Program-made: the position numbers and the translations under genes
Shown: one piece after another, positions 54,873 to 62,226 of the stretch
Layout: every line of letters begins with the position of its first letter
How positions within the stretch are numbered: the stretch's first letter is position 1
Notes under the pieces: model-generated
The model's database searches: none
What the model was told of the DNA's origin: nothing
What the model saw: the letters and a program-made list of their open reading frames with translations, nothing else
Origin: Kribbella rubisoli
GTDB lineage: Bacteria; Actinomycetota; Actinomycetes; Propionibacteriales; Kribbellaceae
Direction of reading: 5' to 3'
Length of the DNA: 64,000 nt
Assembly (NCBI RefSeq): GCF_004217145.1
Contig: NZ_SHKR01000011.1
Location: 1,178,001 to 1,242,000 of the forward strand

Positions 54873-55820
54873 TCACCTGGCGCCCACCACGTTCGATTCG
54901 AACGAGCCCGGCGGCGGAGTCACGCCGTTGTCCCGGCACCAGGCGCCTGGCTCCCGCTGGGTCGGCCGGAGCATGCCGCTGCTGGGCAGCTGCTGGATCG
55001 GGATCGGCGGCAGCGGCGGCAGCTCCTGGCCGGCCTCGGCGGCCAGCTCGTCGGCGTCCTTCTCCTCGGACATGCCGATCGGGCCGACCATCTGCGCGTT
55101 CAGGAACTGGCGGACCACCGGCTCCTCGCTGGACAGCAGCATCTCCCGCGGGCCGAACATGGCCAGGTGGCGGTGGTACAGCATGCCGATGTTGTCCGGG
55201 ACCGTCCGCGCGGTGTTCACGTCATGGGTGACGATCAGGAACGTCGGGCTGAACGCCTCGTTCAGGTCGATCATCACCTGGTTGAGGAACGACGTACGGA
55301 CCGGGTCGAGGCCGGAGTCGGGCTCGTCGACGAGCAGGATCTCGGGGTCGAGGACCAGCGCGCGGGCCAGGCCGGCCCGCTTGCGCATCCCGCCGGAGAT
55401 CTCGCCGGGCAGCTTCCGCTCGGCGCCGACCAGGCCGACCATCTCCATCTTCTCCATCACGATGGAGCGGATGTCGGACTCGGACTTCTTGGTGTGCTCG
55501 CGCAGGGGGAAGGCGACGTTGTCGTACAGGTTCATCGAGCCGAACATCGCGCCGTCCTGGAACAGCACGCCGAACAGCCGGCGGATGTCGTACAGCTCGC
55601 GCTCGCTGCAGGTGGCGATGTCGGTGCCTTCGATCCAGACATGCCCCTTGTCGGGCTTGAGCAGCCCGATCAGCGTCTTCAGGAAGACCGACTTGCCGGT
55701 GCCGGACGGGCCGAGCATCACGCAGATCTCACCGGCCGGCAGGGTCAGGGACACATCGCCCCAGATCAGCTGGCTACCAAAGGACTTGGTGAGACCTTCG
55801 ACGCGGACTTCGACGCCCAC
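54873..55820 (-). CDS. Mkl/MlaF-type ATPase of the Mce transporter
   Basis: A 315-residue ABC ATPase powering the Mce importer. Walker A GPSGTGKSVFL, Q-loop VLFQDGAMF, signature ISGGMRKRAGLARAL, Walker B ILLVDEPDSGLDPV and switch His in IVTHDVNTA. A C-terminal extension of about 65 residues (ELPPLPPIPIQQLP) is Pro-rich. GTG 55820 has GGAGGG nearby and begins at the beta-strand VEVRVEGLTKSFG; an upstream GTG at 55919 would add sequence unlike the family. First gene of the mce operon. Confidence 0.93.
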   Translation of the reverse strand: MGVEVRVEGLTKSFGSQLIWGDVSLTLPAGEICVMLGPSGTGKSVFLKTLIGLLKPDKGHVWIEGTDIATCSERELYDIRRLFGVLFQDGAMFGSMNLYDNVAFPLREHTKKSESDIRSIVMEKMEMVGLVGAERKLPGEISGGMRKRAGLARALVLDPEILLVDEPDSGLDPVRTSFLNQVMIDLNEAFSPTFLIVTHDVNTARTVPDNIGMLYHRHLAMFGPREMLLSSEEPVVRQFLNAQMVGPIGMSEEKDADELAAEAGQELPPLPPIPIQQLPSSGMLRPTQREPGAWCRDNGVTPPPGSFESNVVGAR

Positions 55821-55909
55821 CTGGCCCTCCAATCGGCTCTGCCTCACGGGGATGTTCTGGCTGCCCCGAACCGACGAGTACGTGGGTCCAACGAGGGAGC
55901 AGTGGCCTA

Positions 55910-55951
55910 GGTTACGCACGAGTACGTTTTTTCGTAACCCCTGGCTGTCAA
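55910..55951 (-). promoter_or_regulatory. Candidate mce promoter/operator
   Basis: GGTTACG (55910-55916) and CGTAACC (55933-55939) form a perfect 7-bp inverted repeat with a 16-base A/T-bearing spacer. A consensus TTGACA lies immediately upstream on the minus strand (55946-55951). No good -10 box at the ideal distance was found, although TAACCT overlaps the downstream arm. It is a plausible repressor site for the mce operon. Confidence 0.4.
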
Positions 55952-55982
55952 GCGGTTGCGATACTAACCATCACGTAATGCC

Positions 55983-56016
55983 AGAAGGGCGGCCCCCTTG
56001 CGGGGACCGCCCTTCT
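55983..56016 (-). terminator. rplJL terminator
   Basis: AGAAGGGCGG and CCGCCCTTCT plus inner C/G pairs with one mismatch form a strong stem downstream of rplL. A second, perfect 9-bp hairpin (TTACGCTCC/GGAGCGTAA, 56028-56050) lies between it and the rplL stop at 56057. The tandem stems insulate rplL from the mce operon. Confidence 0.75.
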
Positions 56017-56056
56017 CTACACATTCGTTACGCTCCTTGACGGAGCGTAAGCGAGG

Positions 56057-56446
56057 TCACTTGAGGGTGACGGTGGCGCCGGCGCCTTCGAGGGCCTCCT
56101 TGGCCTTCTCCGCGGCAGCCTTGTCGACCTTCTCGAGGACGGCCTTGGGGGCCGACTCGACGAGGTCCTTGGCCTCCTTCAGCCCAAGGCTGGTGAGACC
56201 GCGCACCTCCTTGATGACCTGGATCTTCTTGTCGCCGGCGCTCTCGAGAACGACGTCGAACTCGTCCTGCTCGGCGGCCTCTTCGGCCGGGGCGCCTCCG
56301 CCCGCAACCGGGCCGGCGGCAACGGCGACCGGGGCGGCGGCGGTGACGCCGAACTCCTCCTCGAACGCCTTAACGAACTCCGACAGCTCCAGCAGGGTCA
56401 GTTCCTTGAACTGGCCGAGGAGCTCTTCGGTGCTGAGCTTCGCCAT
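56057..56446 (-). CDS. rplL: 50S ribosomal protein L7/L12 (bL12)
   Basis: The stalk protein that recruits translational GTPases. The 129 residues have the N-terminal dimerisation domain [20 protein letters not shown], an Ala/Gly hinge, and the C-terminal factor-binding domain with [20 protein letters not shown]. Follows rplJ by 67 bases. Confidence 0.97.
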   Translation of the reverse strand: MAKLSTEELLGQFKELTLLELSEFVKAFEEEFGVTAAAPVAVAAGPVAGGGAPAEEAAEQDEFDVVLESAGDKKIQVIKEVRGLTSLGLKEAKDLVESAPKAVLEKVDKAAAEKAKEALEGAGATVTLK

Positions 56447-56513
56447 GATGGCGGTCCTTCCTGACAAATGTTGCTTGGTGATCACTGATGGGGTGTTACG
56501 GATGAGATCTGCT

Positions 56514-57137
56514 TCAGCTTTCGGCTGAAGCGGTCTCCTCGGTGCTCGCCTCGGCAGGTGCCTCGACCGTGTCCTGCACGGCCGGCGCCTCGTCCGCCAC
56601 TGCATCCTGCACAGGTGCGGCTTCGGCCGGCAGCTTGTCCTGCAGCGCCGCGAACAGGCGCGCGGCCTGCGACAGCGGAGCAGCGAACAGCGACACCGCT
56701 TGCTGCGGGGCCGCCTTCATCGCACCTGCGAGCTTCGCGAGGAGGACCTCACGCGACTCCAGGTCAGCGAGCTTGCTGATCTCGTCAGAGCCGAGTGCCT
56801 TACCGTCAAGCACTCCACCCTTGATGACGAGCAGGGGGTTCGCCTTGGCGAAGTCACGCAGTCCCTTGGCCGCAACCACCGGATCGCCCTTGATGAAGGC
56901 GATCGCGGAGGGGCCTTCGAGCAGCGAGTCGAACGTGTCGACACCTGCGTCCTTGGCCGCGATCTTGGTCAGCGTGTTCTTCACCACGGCGTAGTTCACG
57001 TCGTCACCGAGCGCAGTCCGCAATTGCTTGAGCTGCGCAACGGTGAGACCGCGGTACTCGGTCAGCACGGCGCCGTTGGAGCTACGGAACTCGTCCGTCA
57101 GCTCCGCGACAGCGGCTGCCTTGTCCGGCCTCGCCAT
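56514..57137 (-). CDS. rplJ: 50S ribosomal protein L10 (uL10)
   Basis: The stalk base that binds L12 dimers and 23S rRNA. The 207 residues contain [47 protein letters not shown] and the L12-binding helix region. A C-terminal acidic Ala/Glu tail of about 35 residues is longer than in E. coli. In many bacteria L10(L12) binds its own leader. Confidence 0.97.
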   Translation of the reverse strand: MARPDKAAAVAELTDEFRSSNGAVLTEYRGLTVAQLKQLRTALGDDVNYAVVKNTLTKIAAKDAGVDTFDSLLEGPSAIAFIKGDPVVAAKGLRDFAKANPLLVIKGGVLDGKALGSDEISKLADLESREVLLAKLAGAMKAAPQQAVSLFAAPLSQAARLFAALQDKLPAEAAPVQDAVADEAPAVQDTVEAPAEASTEETASAES

Positions 57138-57187
57138 GGGGGTCTCCTTCTATCGGCTTCCACGCCAAGGACCCCTGAACAAAAGAA

Positions 57188-57213
57188 ACGCCCCTGCGCA
57201 GGCGCAAGGGCGT
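57188..57213 (-). terminator. Attenuator in the rplJ leader
   Basis: ACGCCCCTGCG and its near-perfect complement form a stem with one mismatch. On the minus strand it is followed directly by TTTCTTTTG, a real U-rich terminator end, 50 bases ahead of rplJ. The upstream leader (57214-57310) has further stems, such as CCCACTCAGGTGGG. This matches the known L10-leader layout in which L10(L12) binding controls attenuation. Confidence 0.65.
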
Positions 57214-57314
57214 GAACATACGTGCTTCACTTTCCAAGTCACCTGCGCGGGCCGCCCACCTGAGTGGGACTTTCAGCTACCTAGGGCAGCAACCAGCGGT
57301 CTTCGGCAAGGTCC

Positions 57315-57342
57315 AGAGTAATAGCTGAAGTCACTCTGACAA
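57315..57342 (-). promoter_or_regulatory. Candidate rplJ promoter
   Basis: TTGTCA (57337-57342) and TACTCT (57315-57320) on the minus strand are 16 bases apart. The -35 box lies across the end of the upstream MFS gene. Transcription would give a leader of about 170 bases. Confidence 0.45.
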
Positions 57343-58515
57343 AATCGGTTGTGGATGAGGCGGGATCCACCGGTGCATCGCTGTCGCCGCGGCCCAGCCC
57401 GTTCCGGCCATGATGACGATCGCCGGCCCCAGCCCGAGGAGTGCCGTCGCCCCCGCCAGCAGCAACGGCCCGGCGCCGTTCCCGGTATCCGCGAAGAGCC
57501 GGAAGGCGCCCAGGAACTGGGCCCTCCCGACGGGCGGCGACGCATCTGCGCCCAGGGTCATGATTACGCCCGCGCCCAGCCCGTTCCCGATCCCCATCAG
57601 CATGGCGACCGCAGTCAGCGTGACAGTCGTGTGCGTGAGCGGTAGTAAGAGGTGCGCCAGCCCGAGCACGAACATCGATGGTACGGCGACCCACTTGCGT
57701 CCGAGCCGGTCCATCACCGAGCCGGCTGGATAGAACAGCAGCATGTCGACCGCACCGGACAGTCCGAAGATGATGCTGGTCGTCTGCGGATCCAGTCCGA
57801 TGTGTAGCGCCCACAGCGGGATCACCACCTGCCGGGACGCGCGGACGGCTCCTACAAGTAGTGCTCCGACGCCGAGAGTTCGCAGTACCGGGAAGTGGTC
57901 GCGGATGACGACCCAGGTCGACTGCGCGGCGACTGGCGAGCGCCCGCGGGTGTGTGCGACATCAGGCAGGCTCACCAGGACCGCACAGGCAAGCAGCGCG
58001 GCGACCAAGTGCACCCAGTAGGCGCCGTCGGTACCGAGGAACTTCATCACCAGCGCACCGAGGAACGGGCCGATGAAGGAGCCGATGCGCTGTACGCCGC
58101 CCAGCGTCGACAGTGCGCGAGCGCGGAGCTCGATCGGTACTGCCTCGCTGAGATACGCCTGCCTAGCAAGGCCCCAGACCGCACCGGCCAGTCCGGTGCA
58201 GCCGATGGCGATGGCTAGTCCCCAGACGCTTTGCACGAGCAGACAGGCGGCCAGTGCGAGCGCAACAAGGACGGTGGCGCCCAGCATCGCTTTGCGTTCA
58301 CCAATGCGGTTCGTCAGCGCGCCAGCTGGGATGTCGCCGATCACCTGCCCCAGTCCGGCTGCTGCGACGACCAATCCAGCCACAGCTACCGATGCGCCGA
58401 GATGAGTTGCCGAGAGCGCTACAACCGGAGCGATCGCGCCCTGACCGATTCCGTACAGCAGAGCGGGCAGATAGACCGCCGGTGCGATCTTCCAGAGACT
58501 TCGAGCCTGGGACAT
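57331..58515 (-). CDS. Major facilitator superfamily transporter
   Basis: A 394-residue, 12-helix MFS permease. The TM2-TM3 loop motif is GDIPAGALTNRIGERKAML and the second-half equivalent is GSVMDRLGRKWVAVPSMF. Other typical features are VWGLARQAYLSEAVP and RFGGVQRIGSFIGPFLGA-like (LGGVQRIGSFIGPFLG). It resembles drug or metabolite exporters. ATG 58515 overlaps the stop of the IclR gene (TGATG), so its expression is tied to that regulator. Confidence 0.88.
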   Translation of the reverse strand: MSQARSLWKIAPAVYLPALLYGIGQGAIAPVVALSATHLGASVAVAGLVVAAAGLGQVIGDIPAGALTNRIGERKAMLGATVLVALALAACLLVQSVWGLAIAIGCTGLAGAVWGLARQAYLSEAVPIELRARALSTLGGVQRIGSFIGPFLGALVMKFLGTDGAYWVHLVAALLACAVLVSLPDVAHTRGRSPVAAQSTWVVIRDHFPVLRTLGVGALLVGAVRASRQVVIPLWALHIGLDPQTTSIIFGLSGAVDMLLFYPAGSVMDRLGRKWVAVPSMFVLGLAHLLLPLTHTTVTLTAVAMLMGIGNGLGAGVIMTLGADASPPVGRAQFLGAFRLFADTGNGAGPLLLAGATALLGLGPAIVIMAGTGWAAATAMHRWIPPHPQPILSE

Positions 58516-59324
58516 CACCGGCCGCCGGCCAGCGCCGTACTGCGGTCCCGTGCGGCCGGGGTGGCGCCCAGCAACTCCGACACCGACCAGGCACCCGCGA
58601 CGACCCGCATCCCGAACTCCTCCATCCGATCCACCGGCATCCGCATCTCGGGGCCGGACACACTCAGACAACCCGCGACCTGTCCGGAGTAGCCGAACAC
58701 CGGCGCCGCCACACTGCAGATCCCTGCGGTCCGCTCGGTCCTCGACATCGCGTACCCGCGCCGGCGGATGTCCGCGAACTGCTCGGCCAGCACGTCGGGG
58801 TCAGTGATGGTGGCCGGCTGCACCTGCTCGAGCGGGCCCTTCAGAACCTCCTGCTGCCGCTCGAACGGCAGGAACGCGAGCAACGACTTCCCCGGCGCAC
58901 CGAGCGGCAACGCGACCGGCAGGCCGAATTCCGTGTAGGTCCGGCGCAGCTGGTGGTGACTCTCGACCTGGTCCAGTACGACGCGCTGCCCGGACGGCAG
59001 CAGCTCGTGCACAGCCGCGGTCTCCCCTGTGTCATCGCGAAGTGCACGGAGCACTGGCATCGCAGCGTCCCGCAGGCCGGCCGGAATCCCACCGCTGTGC
59101 GCGAGCTGCACGACCAGCGGGCCGATCGCGTACCGCCGGTGAGCCGTCTGCCGGACGAGCCCGTTCTCCTGCATCGCCAGCAACAGCCGATGCACCGTGC
59201 TCGTGGACAGTCCTGTTGCCCGGGCCAGATCACTGATCCCGAGATCGGGAGTACGCGCGTCGAGACACCGCAGGATCGCCACAGCCCGGTCGATCGACTG
59301 CACCGAACCACGGGTTTCCTGCAT
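58515..59324 (-). CDS. IclR-family transcriptional regulator (first)
   Basis: A 269-residue regulator. The N-terminal winged helix has SVQSIDRAVAILRCL and LGISDLARATGLSTSTVHRL; the C-terminal effector domain has LPLGAPGKSLLAFLP and GYAMSRTERTAGICSVAAPV. The ATG lies six bases after a TATGAT -10 box with no ribosome-binding site, so the mRNA is probably leaderless. It is coupled to the MFS gene, and a palindrome just upstream is the likely autoregulatory site. Confidence 0.9.
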   Translation of the reverse strand: MQETRGSVQSIDRAVAILRCLDARTPDLGISDLARATGLSTSTVHRLLLAMQENGLVRQTAHRRYAIGPLVVQLAHSGGIPAGLRDAAMPVLRALRDDTGETAAVHELLPSGQRVVLDQVESHHQLRRTYTEFGLPVALPLGAPGKSLLAFLPFERQQEVLKGPLEQVQPATITDPDVLAEQFADIRRRGYAMSRTERTAGICSVAAPVFGYSGQVAGCLSVSGPEMRMPVDRMEEFGMRVVAGAWSVSELLGATPAARDRSTALAGGR

Positions 59325-59336
59325 CGTGAAATCATA

Positions 59337-59351
59337 TCCCGCGATGCGGGA
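59337..59351. promoter_or_regulatory. Palindromic operator between iclR and the SMI1/KNR4 gene
   Basis: TCCCGC-GAT-GCGGGA is a perfect inverted repeat in the 52-bp divergent gap. It directly abuts the minus-strand -10 box TATGAT (59331-59336) of the IclR gene. It also lies upstream of the plus-strand TAGTGT (59364-59369), which ends seven bases before the GTG of the SMI1/KNR4 gene. One bound IclR dimer could control both promoters. Confidence 0.55.
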
Positions 59352-59376
59352 AGCGTGTCGAGATAGTGTCCACCCG

Positions 59377-59973
59377 GTGAGCGTCACCGACTCTTGGACC
59401 GCCATCGACCGCTGGCTGTCGCAGCACGCGCCCGCGACGTACGCCGTCCTCGCGCCGCCGGCCAGTGACGCGGACCTGCGGGCCGCTGTCGAGGTGGTCC
59501 AGTTGCCAACCGAGCTGATCGAGTCTCTGCGCTGCCACGACGGCATCACGACGTGGGCGAACCTGCTGCCGGAGGCGCAACCGTCGAGTGCCGCGCAGAT
59601 CGCCGAGAGCTGGCAACTGCGGATGGAACTGGCGGCGGACTTCGACGGCTTCGTCGTCCGGCCGCCGTCCGAGGAGCCCTATTGGCATCCAGACTGGATC
59701 CCCTGGGCCGACAGCGAGGGCGACCTTCAGGTCATCGACGTCCGCACCGGCCGTCTCGGCATGGCAGCCCACGACGGCATCGGCGACTTCGCGACAGGTT
59801 GGCCGGACCTCACGGCGTACCTCAGCGAGGTGGTGCACTCGCTGCACCACGGCACCGGAGTCAACGGCTGGTACCCGTATCTCACCACCCAGCAGGAGCT
59901 GTGGTGGGACCGCGGCCCGGACCAGCTGGCCGTCAACGACGAGCCGCTGGTCCGGGTCCCTGCACAGAGCTAG
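59377..59973 (+). CDS. SMI1/KNR4 (SUKH)-family protein
   Basis: A 198-residue SUKH-superfamily protein. Family patterns are LPTELIESLRCHDGI, LLPEAQPSSAAQIAESW, WHPDWIPWADSEGD and GWYPYLTTQQELWWD. Members include cell-wall-synthesis regulators in yeast and immunity proteins in bacterial toxin loci; no toxin gene is adjacent here. GTG 59377 has no ribosome-binding site but follows TAGTGT by seven bases, suggesting a leaderless mRNA. Its stop TAG shares the palindrome CTAG with the convergent ridA stop. Confidence 0.82.
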   Translation: MSVTDSWTAIDRWLSQHAPATYAVLAPPASDADLRAAVEVVQLPTELIESLRCHDGITTWANLLPEAQPSSAAQIAESWQLRMELAADFDGFVVRPPSEEPYWHPDWIPWADSEGDLQVIDVRTGRLGMAAHDGIGDFATGWPDLTAYLSEVVHSLHHGTGVNGWYPYLTTQQELWWDRGPDQLAVNDEPLVRVPAQS

Positions 59974-60374
59974 CTGAGGACGGCGAGTGCGTCGATCTCG
60001 ACGAGCATCTCCGGCAGGGGCAGGCCGGTGAACACGGTGGTGCGGGACGGGAGCACGCCGCTCGGGGTGCGGGTCGACACGAACTCGGCGTACGCCTCGT
60101 TCATCGCGGCGAAGTTGTCGCGCTCGGTGAGGTAGACGCGCAGCATCACCACATCGTCGATACTCGCCCCGCCGGCCTTCAGGATCGCTTCGATGTTCTG
60201 CAGGACGCGGGTGGTCTGGGCCTTCACGTCGCCGTGGAACACGAAGTCGCCGCTGGCCGGGTCGACCGAGCCCTGGCCGGACACCTGCAGGATGTTGCCC
60301 TTGCGGACGCCCTGCGAGAACACGGGCATCGGCGACGGCGCGTCGGTGGTGGAGACGACGGTCTTGTCGGACAT
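59970..60374 (-). CDS. RidA-family enamine/imine deaminase
   Basis: A 134-residue YjgF/RidA protein that hydrolyses reactive enamine or imine intermediates released by PLP-dependent deaminases. Motifs are VFSQGVRKGNILQVSGQGSV, QTTRVLQNIEAILKAGGAS and TPSGVLPSRTTVFTGLPLP with the substrate-binding Arg. ATG 60374 has GAGAGG 11 bases upstream; GTG 60386 is possible but lacks one. It follows the second IclR gene, in an operon that diverges from a D-amino-acid deaminase: RidA would clear that enzyme's imine product. Confidence 0.9.
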   Translation of the reverse strand: MSDKTVVSTTDAPSPMPVFSQGVRKGNILQVSGQGSVDPASGDFVFHGDVKAQTTRVLQNIEAILKAGGASIDDVVMLRVYLTERDNFAAMNEAYAEFVSTRTPSGVLPSRTTVFTGLPLPEMLVEIDALAVLS

Positions 60375-60389
60375 CAGGTCTGACACCTC

Positions 60390-61124
60390 TCAGTTGTAGT
60401 CGGCACTGATCGCGTTGGCGGTGGCGAGCAGCTCGGGTAGCAGTTCGAGCACCTGCTCATAGTTCAGCAGTACGTCGGGAACCGACAGCGACACGGCCCC
60501 CACAACGCGCCCCGTGCTGTCCTTCAGCGGCGCACCGATGCAGTTGATGAACGCCTCGTGCTCCGCCTTGTCCTGGGCCCAGCCACGCTCCCCGACCGCG
60601 TCCAGCTCGTCCCGCAGCCGGTCCGGGTCAGTGATCGTGTTGGGCGTGTACACGTGGTAGTCCAGCGACTCGACGATCGCCTCACGCCGCCGCTTGGGCT
60701 GCGCGGCAAGCAGGACCTTCCCGACGGCAGTGCAGTGCAAAGCGGCCGGTACGCCGATCTGCGAGTACATGCGGACCGATCGCACACTGTCGAGCTTGTC
60801 GACGTAGATGACCTCGCCGTTCTCCCAGGCCGCCAGGTGGACGGTCTGGCCGGTCTTCTGGTTCAGCTCACGCAGATGCGGCGCGGCGACTTCGCGTACG
60901 ACGTGTTGCTCGCGGGCCAGGTCCGCGAGAGCGAACAGCTTCGACCCCAGCCGGTAGCGGTGCGCGGCGTCCCGGCGTACGAATCGGTCAGCCTCCATCG
61001 TGCGCAACAGCCGCAGCACTGTGGTCTTGTGAACGCCCAGCTCGGTGGCGAGCTGGTCCAGCGAGCGCTCGCCCTCACCGAGACTGGTGAGGATCTGCAG
61101 CGCCCGACCGAGGCTCTGACTCAT
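60390..61124 (-). CDS. IclR-family transcriptional regulator (second)
   Basis: A 244-residue regulator with winged helix QSLGRALQILTSLGEGERSL and LATELGVHKTTVLRLLRTM. The effector domain has VPAALHCTAVGKVLLAAQP and EAFINCIGAPLKDSTGRVV. Its ATG overlaps the kinase stop (ATGA), making it part of the kinase-iclR-ridA operon. It is the natural candidate to bind the 12-bp palindrome at 62174-62203. Confidence 0.91.
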   Translation of the reverse strand: MSQSLGRALQILTSLGEGERSLDQLATELGVHKTTVLRLLRTMEADRFVRRDAAHRYRLGSKLFALADLAREQHVVREVAAPHLRELNQKTGQTVHLAAWENGEVIYVDKLDSVRSVRMYSQIGVPAALHCTAVGKVLLAAQPKRRREAIVESLDYHVYTPNTITDPDRLRDELDAVGERGWAQDKAEHEAFINCIGAPLKDSTGRVVGAVSLSVPDVLLNYEQVLELLPELLATANAISADYN

Positions 61125-62095
61125 GCCGGGCCGATCTTCGTAGCAGCCCACTCCTCGTCGGAGCAGTTCAGCAACCGCTCCCGCACCTCCGGCGCTGGAG
61201 GTGGTGCGTGATCCTCTGGTGCCGTCAGCACAGCCGCCGCCGTCAAATGCCCCAACCGCAACCGCTGCACCATCGGGAGTTCCTGCAACGTGCCGGTGAG
61301 GAATCCCGCAGCAAACGCATCGCCTGCCCCGACCGTCTCGACCACGTCGACGGACAGTGCTGGGACCTCATGGCGTCCGTCCTGCTCAAGGACCATCGCG
61401 GTGTGCGCGTCGTCCTTCACCACCAAGGTCTTCGCCCCCAGACGCTCGTACAACTCGTCCGGATCACTCGTCCCGGCGAAGACCTCTGCCTCATCCGCCC
61501 CGATCAGCACGATGTCGGCCGCCTTCAGTAACCGCCACAGCGGCGCCGGATCCTTGTCCCGCCACAGCATCGGTCGCCAGTTCAGGTCGACACTCAACAT
61601 GAACGACCGCGGCTCCGTGGCCAGCCGCTCCAACATCTCCGCACTGCTTGCGGAGATCGCCGCAGTGATGCCGGTGGTGTGCACCAGCCGCGCTTGCTCG
61701 AGCCGTTCGCGTACAGCGGGCCGGTCCAGGAACGCAGGGTCCATAGCGGCAGCTGCAGAGCCGGTCCGGTAGTAGTGCATCCGCGACCGACCGTCCTCCG
61801 ACTCTTTCACATACAGGGCCGTCGGCAGGACCGCGTCCACCTCCACGCCCCCGACATCGACGCCTCGCTGCTGCAGGTCCCGCAGTACGTGCTGACCGAA
61901 CCCGTCGTCCCCCAGCCGTGAGATCCACGCCGTCGGAACCCCCAGCGCAGCAAGCCCGCCGGCCACGTTGCACTCCGCGCCGCCGACCGACCGCCGGAAC
62001 GTCTCGACGTCCGCGAGCGCGCCCGGCCCGCCGGCCAGCATGATCATCGCCTCGCCGATGCAGACTGCTGCCGTCTCAGGGAGCGGTTCGGGCAT
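61121..62095 (-). CDS. PfkB-family sugar kinase (2-dehydro-3-deoxygluconokinase-like)
   Basis: A 324-residue ribokinase/PfkB kinase. The N-terminal substrate motif is SVGGAECNVAGGLAALGV and the C-terminal catalytic motif is DVVETVGAGDAFAAGFLTG, with catalytic Asp in GAGD. NWRPMLW resembles KDG kinases. The exact substrate, probably 2-keto-3-deoxygluconate or a related keto-deoxy sugar, is uncertain. ATG 62095 has AAGGAG five bases upstream; GTG 62101 overlaps that site. Its link to D-amino-acid genes is by operon position. Confidence 0.87.
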   Translation of the reverse strand: MPEPLPETAAVCIGEAMIMLAGGPGALADVETFRRSVGGAECNVAGGLAALGVPTAWISRLGDDGFGQHVLRDLQQRGVDVGGVEVDAVLPTALYVKESEDGRSRMHYYRTGSAAAAMDPAFLDRPAVRERLEQARLVHTTGITAAISASSAEMLERLATEPRSFMLSVDLNWRPMLWRDKDPAPLWRLLKAADIVLIGADEAEVFAGTSDPDELYERLGAKTLVVKDDAHTAMVLEQDGRHEVPALSVDVVETVGAGDAFAAGFLTGTLQELPMVQRLRLGHLTAAAVLTAPEDHAPPPAPEVRERLLNCSDEEWAATKIGPA

Positions 62096-62173
62096 CGGCA
62101 CTCCTTGGCGACGGGGTGTGGGATGGGGGTGCGCGTTGACGCAACTTTGGCCGCGATGCTACAACCGACGAGT

Positions 62174-62203
62174 CAGAATACGCAATGAGCGTTGCGTATT
62201 CTG
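62174..62203. promoter_or_regulatory. Perfect 12-bp palindromic operator between divergent operons
   Basis: CAGAATACGCAA and its exact complement TTGCGTATTCTG flank the six bases TGAGCG. Each arm contains TATTCT reading outward on its own strand, a TAnnnT -10-like box, so occupation could silence both divergent promoters at once. It lies 79 bases upstream of the kinase start and 24 bases before the deaminase start. The cognate regulator is inferred to be the adjacent IclR protein. Confidence 0.75.
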
Positions 62204-62226
62204 CAACTTCGACCCCAGGGGATCAG

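Noticed and set aside
59332..59850. Minus-strand 172-residue frame opposite the SMI1/KNR4 gene
   Set aside because: It is the antisense of a recognised SUKH protein and lacks a start signal.
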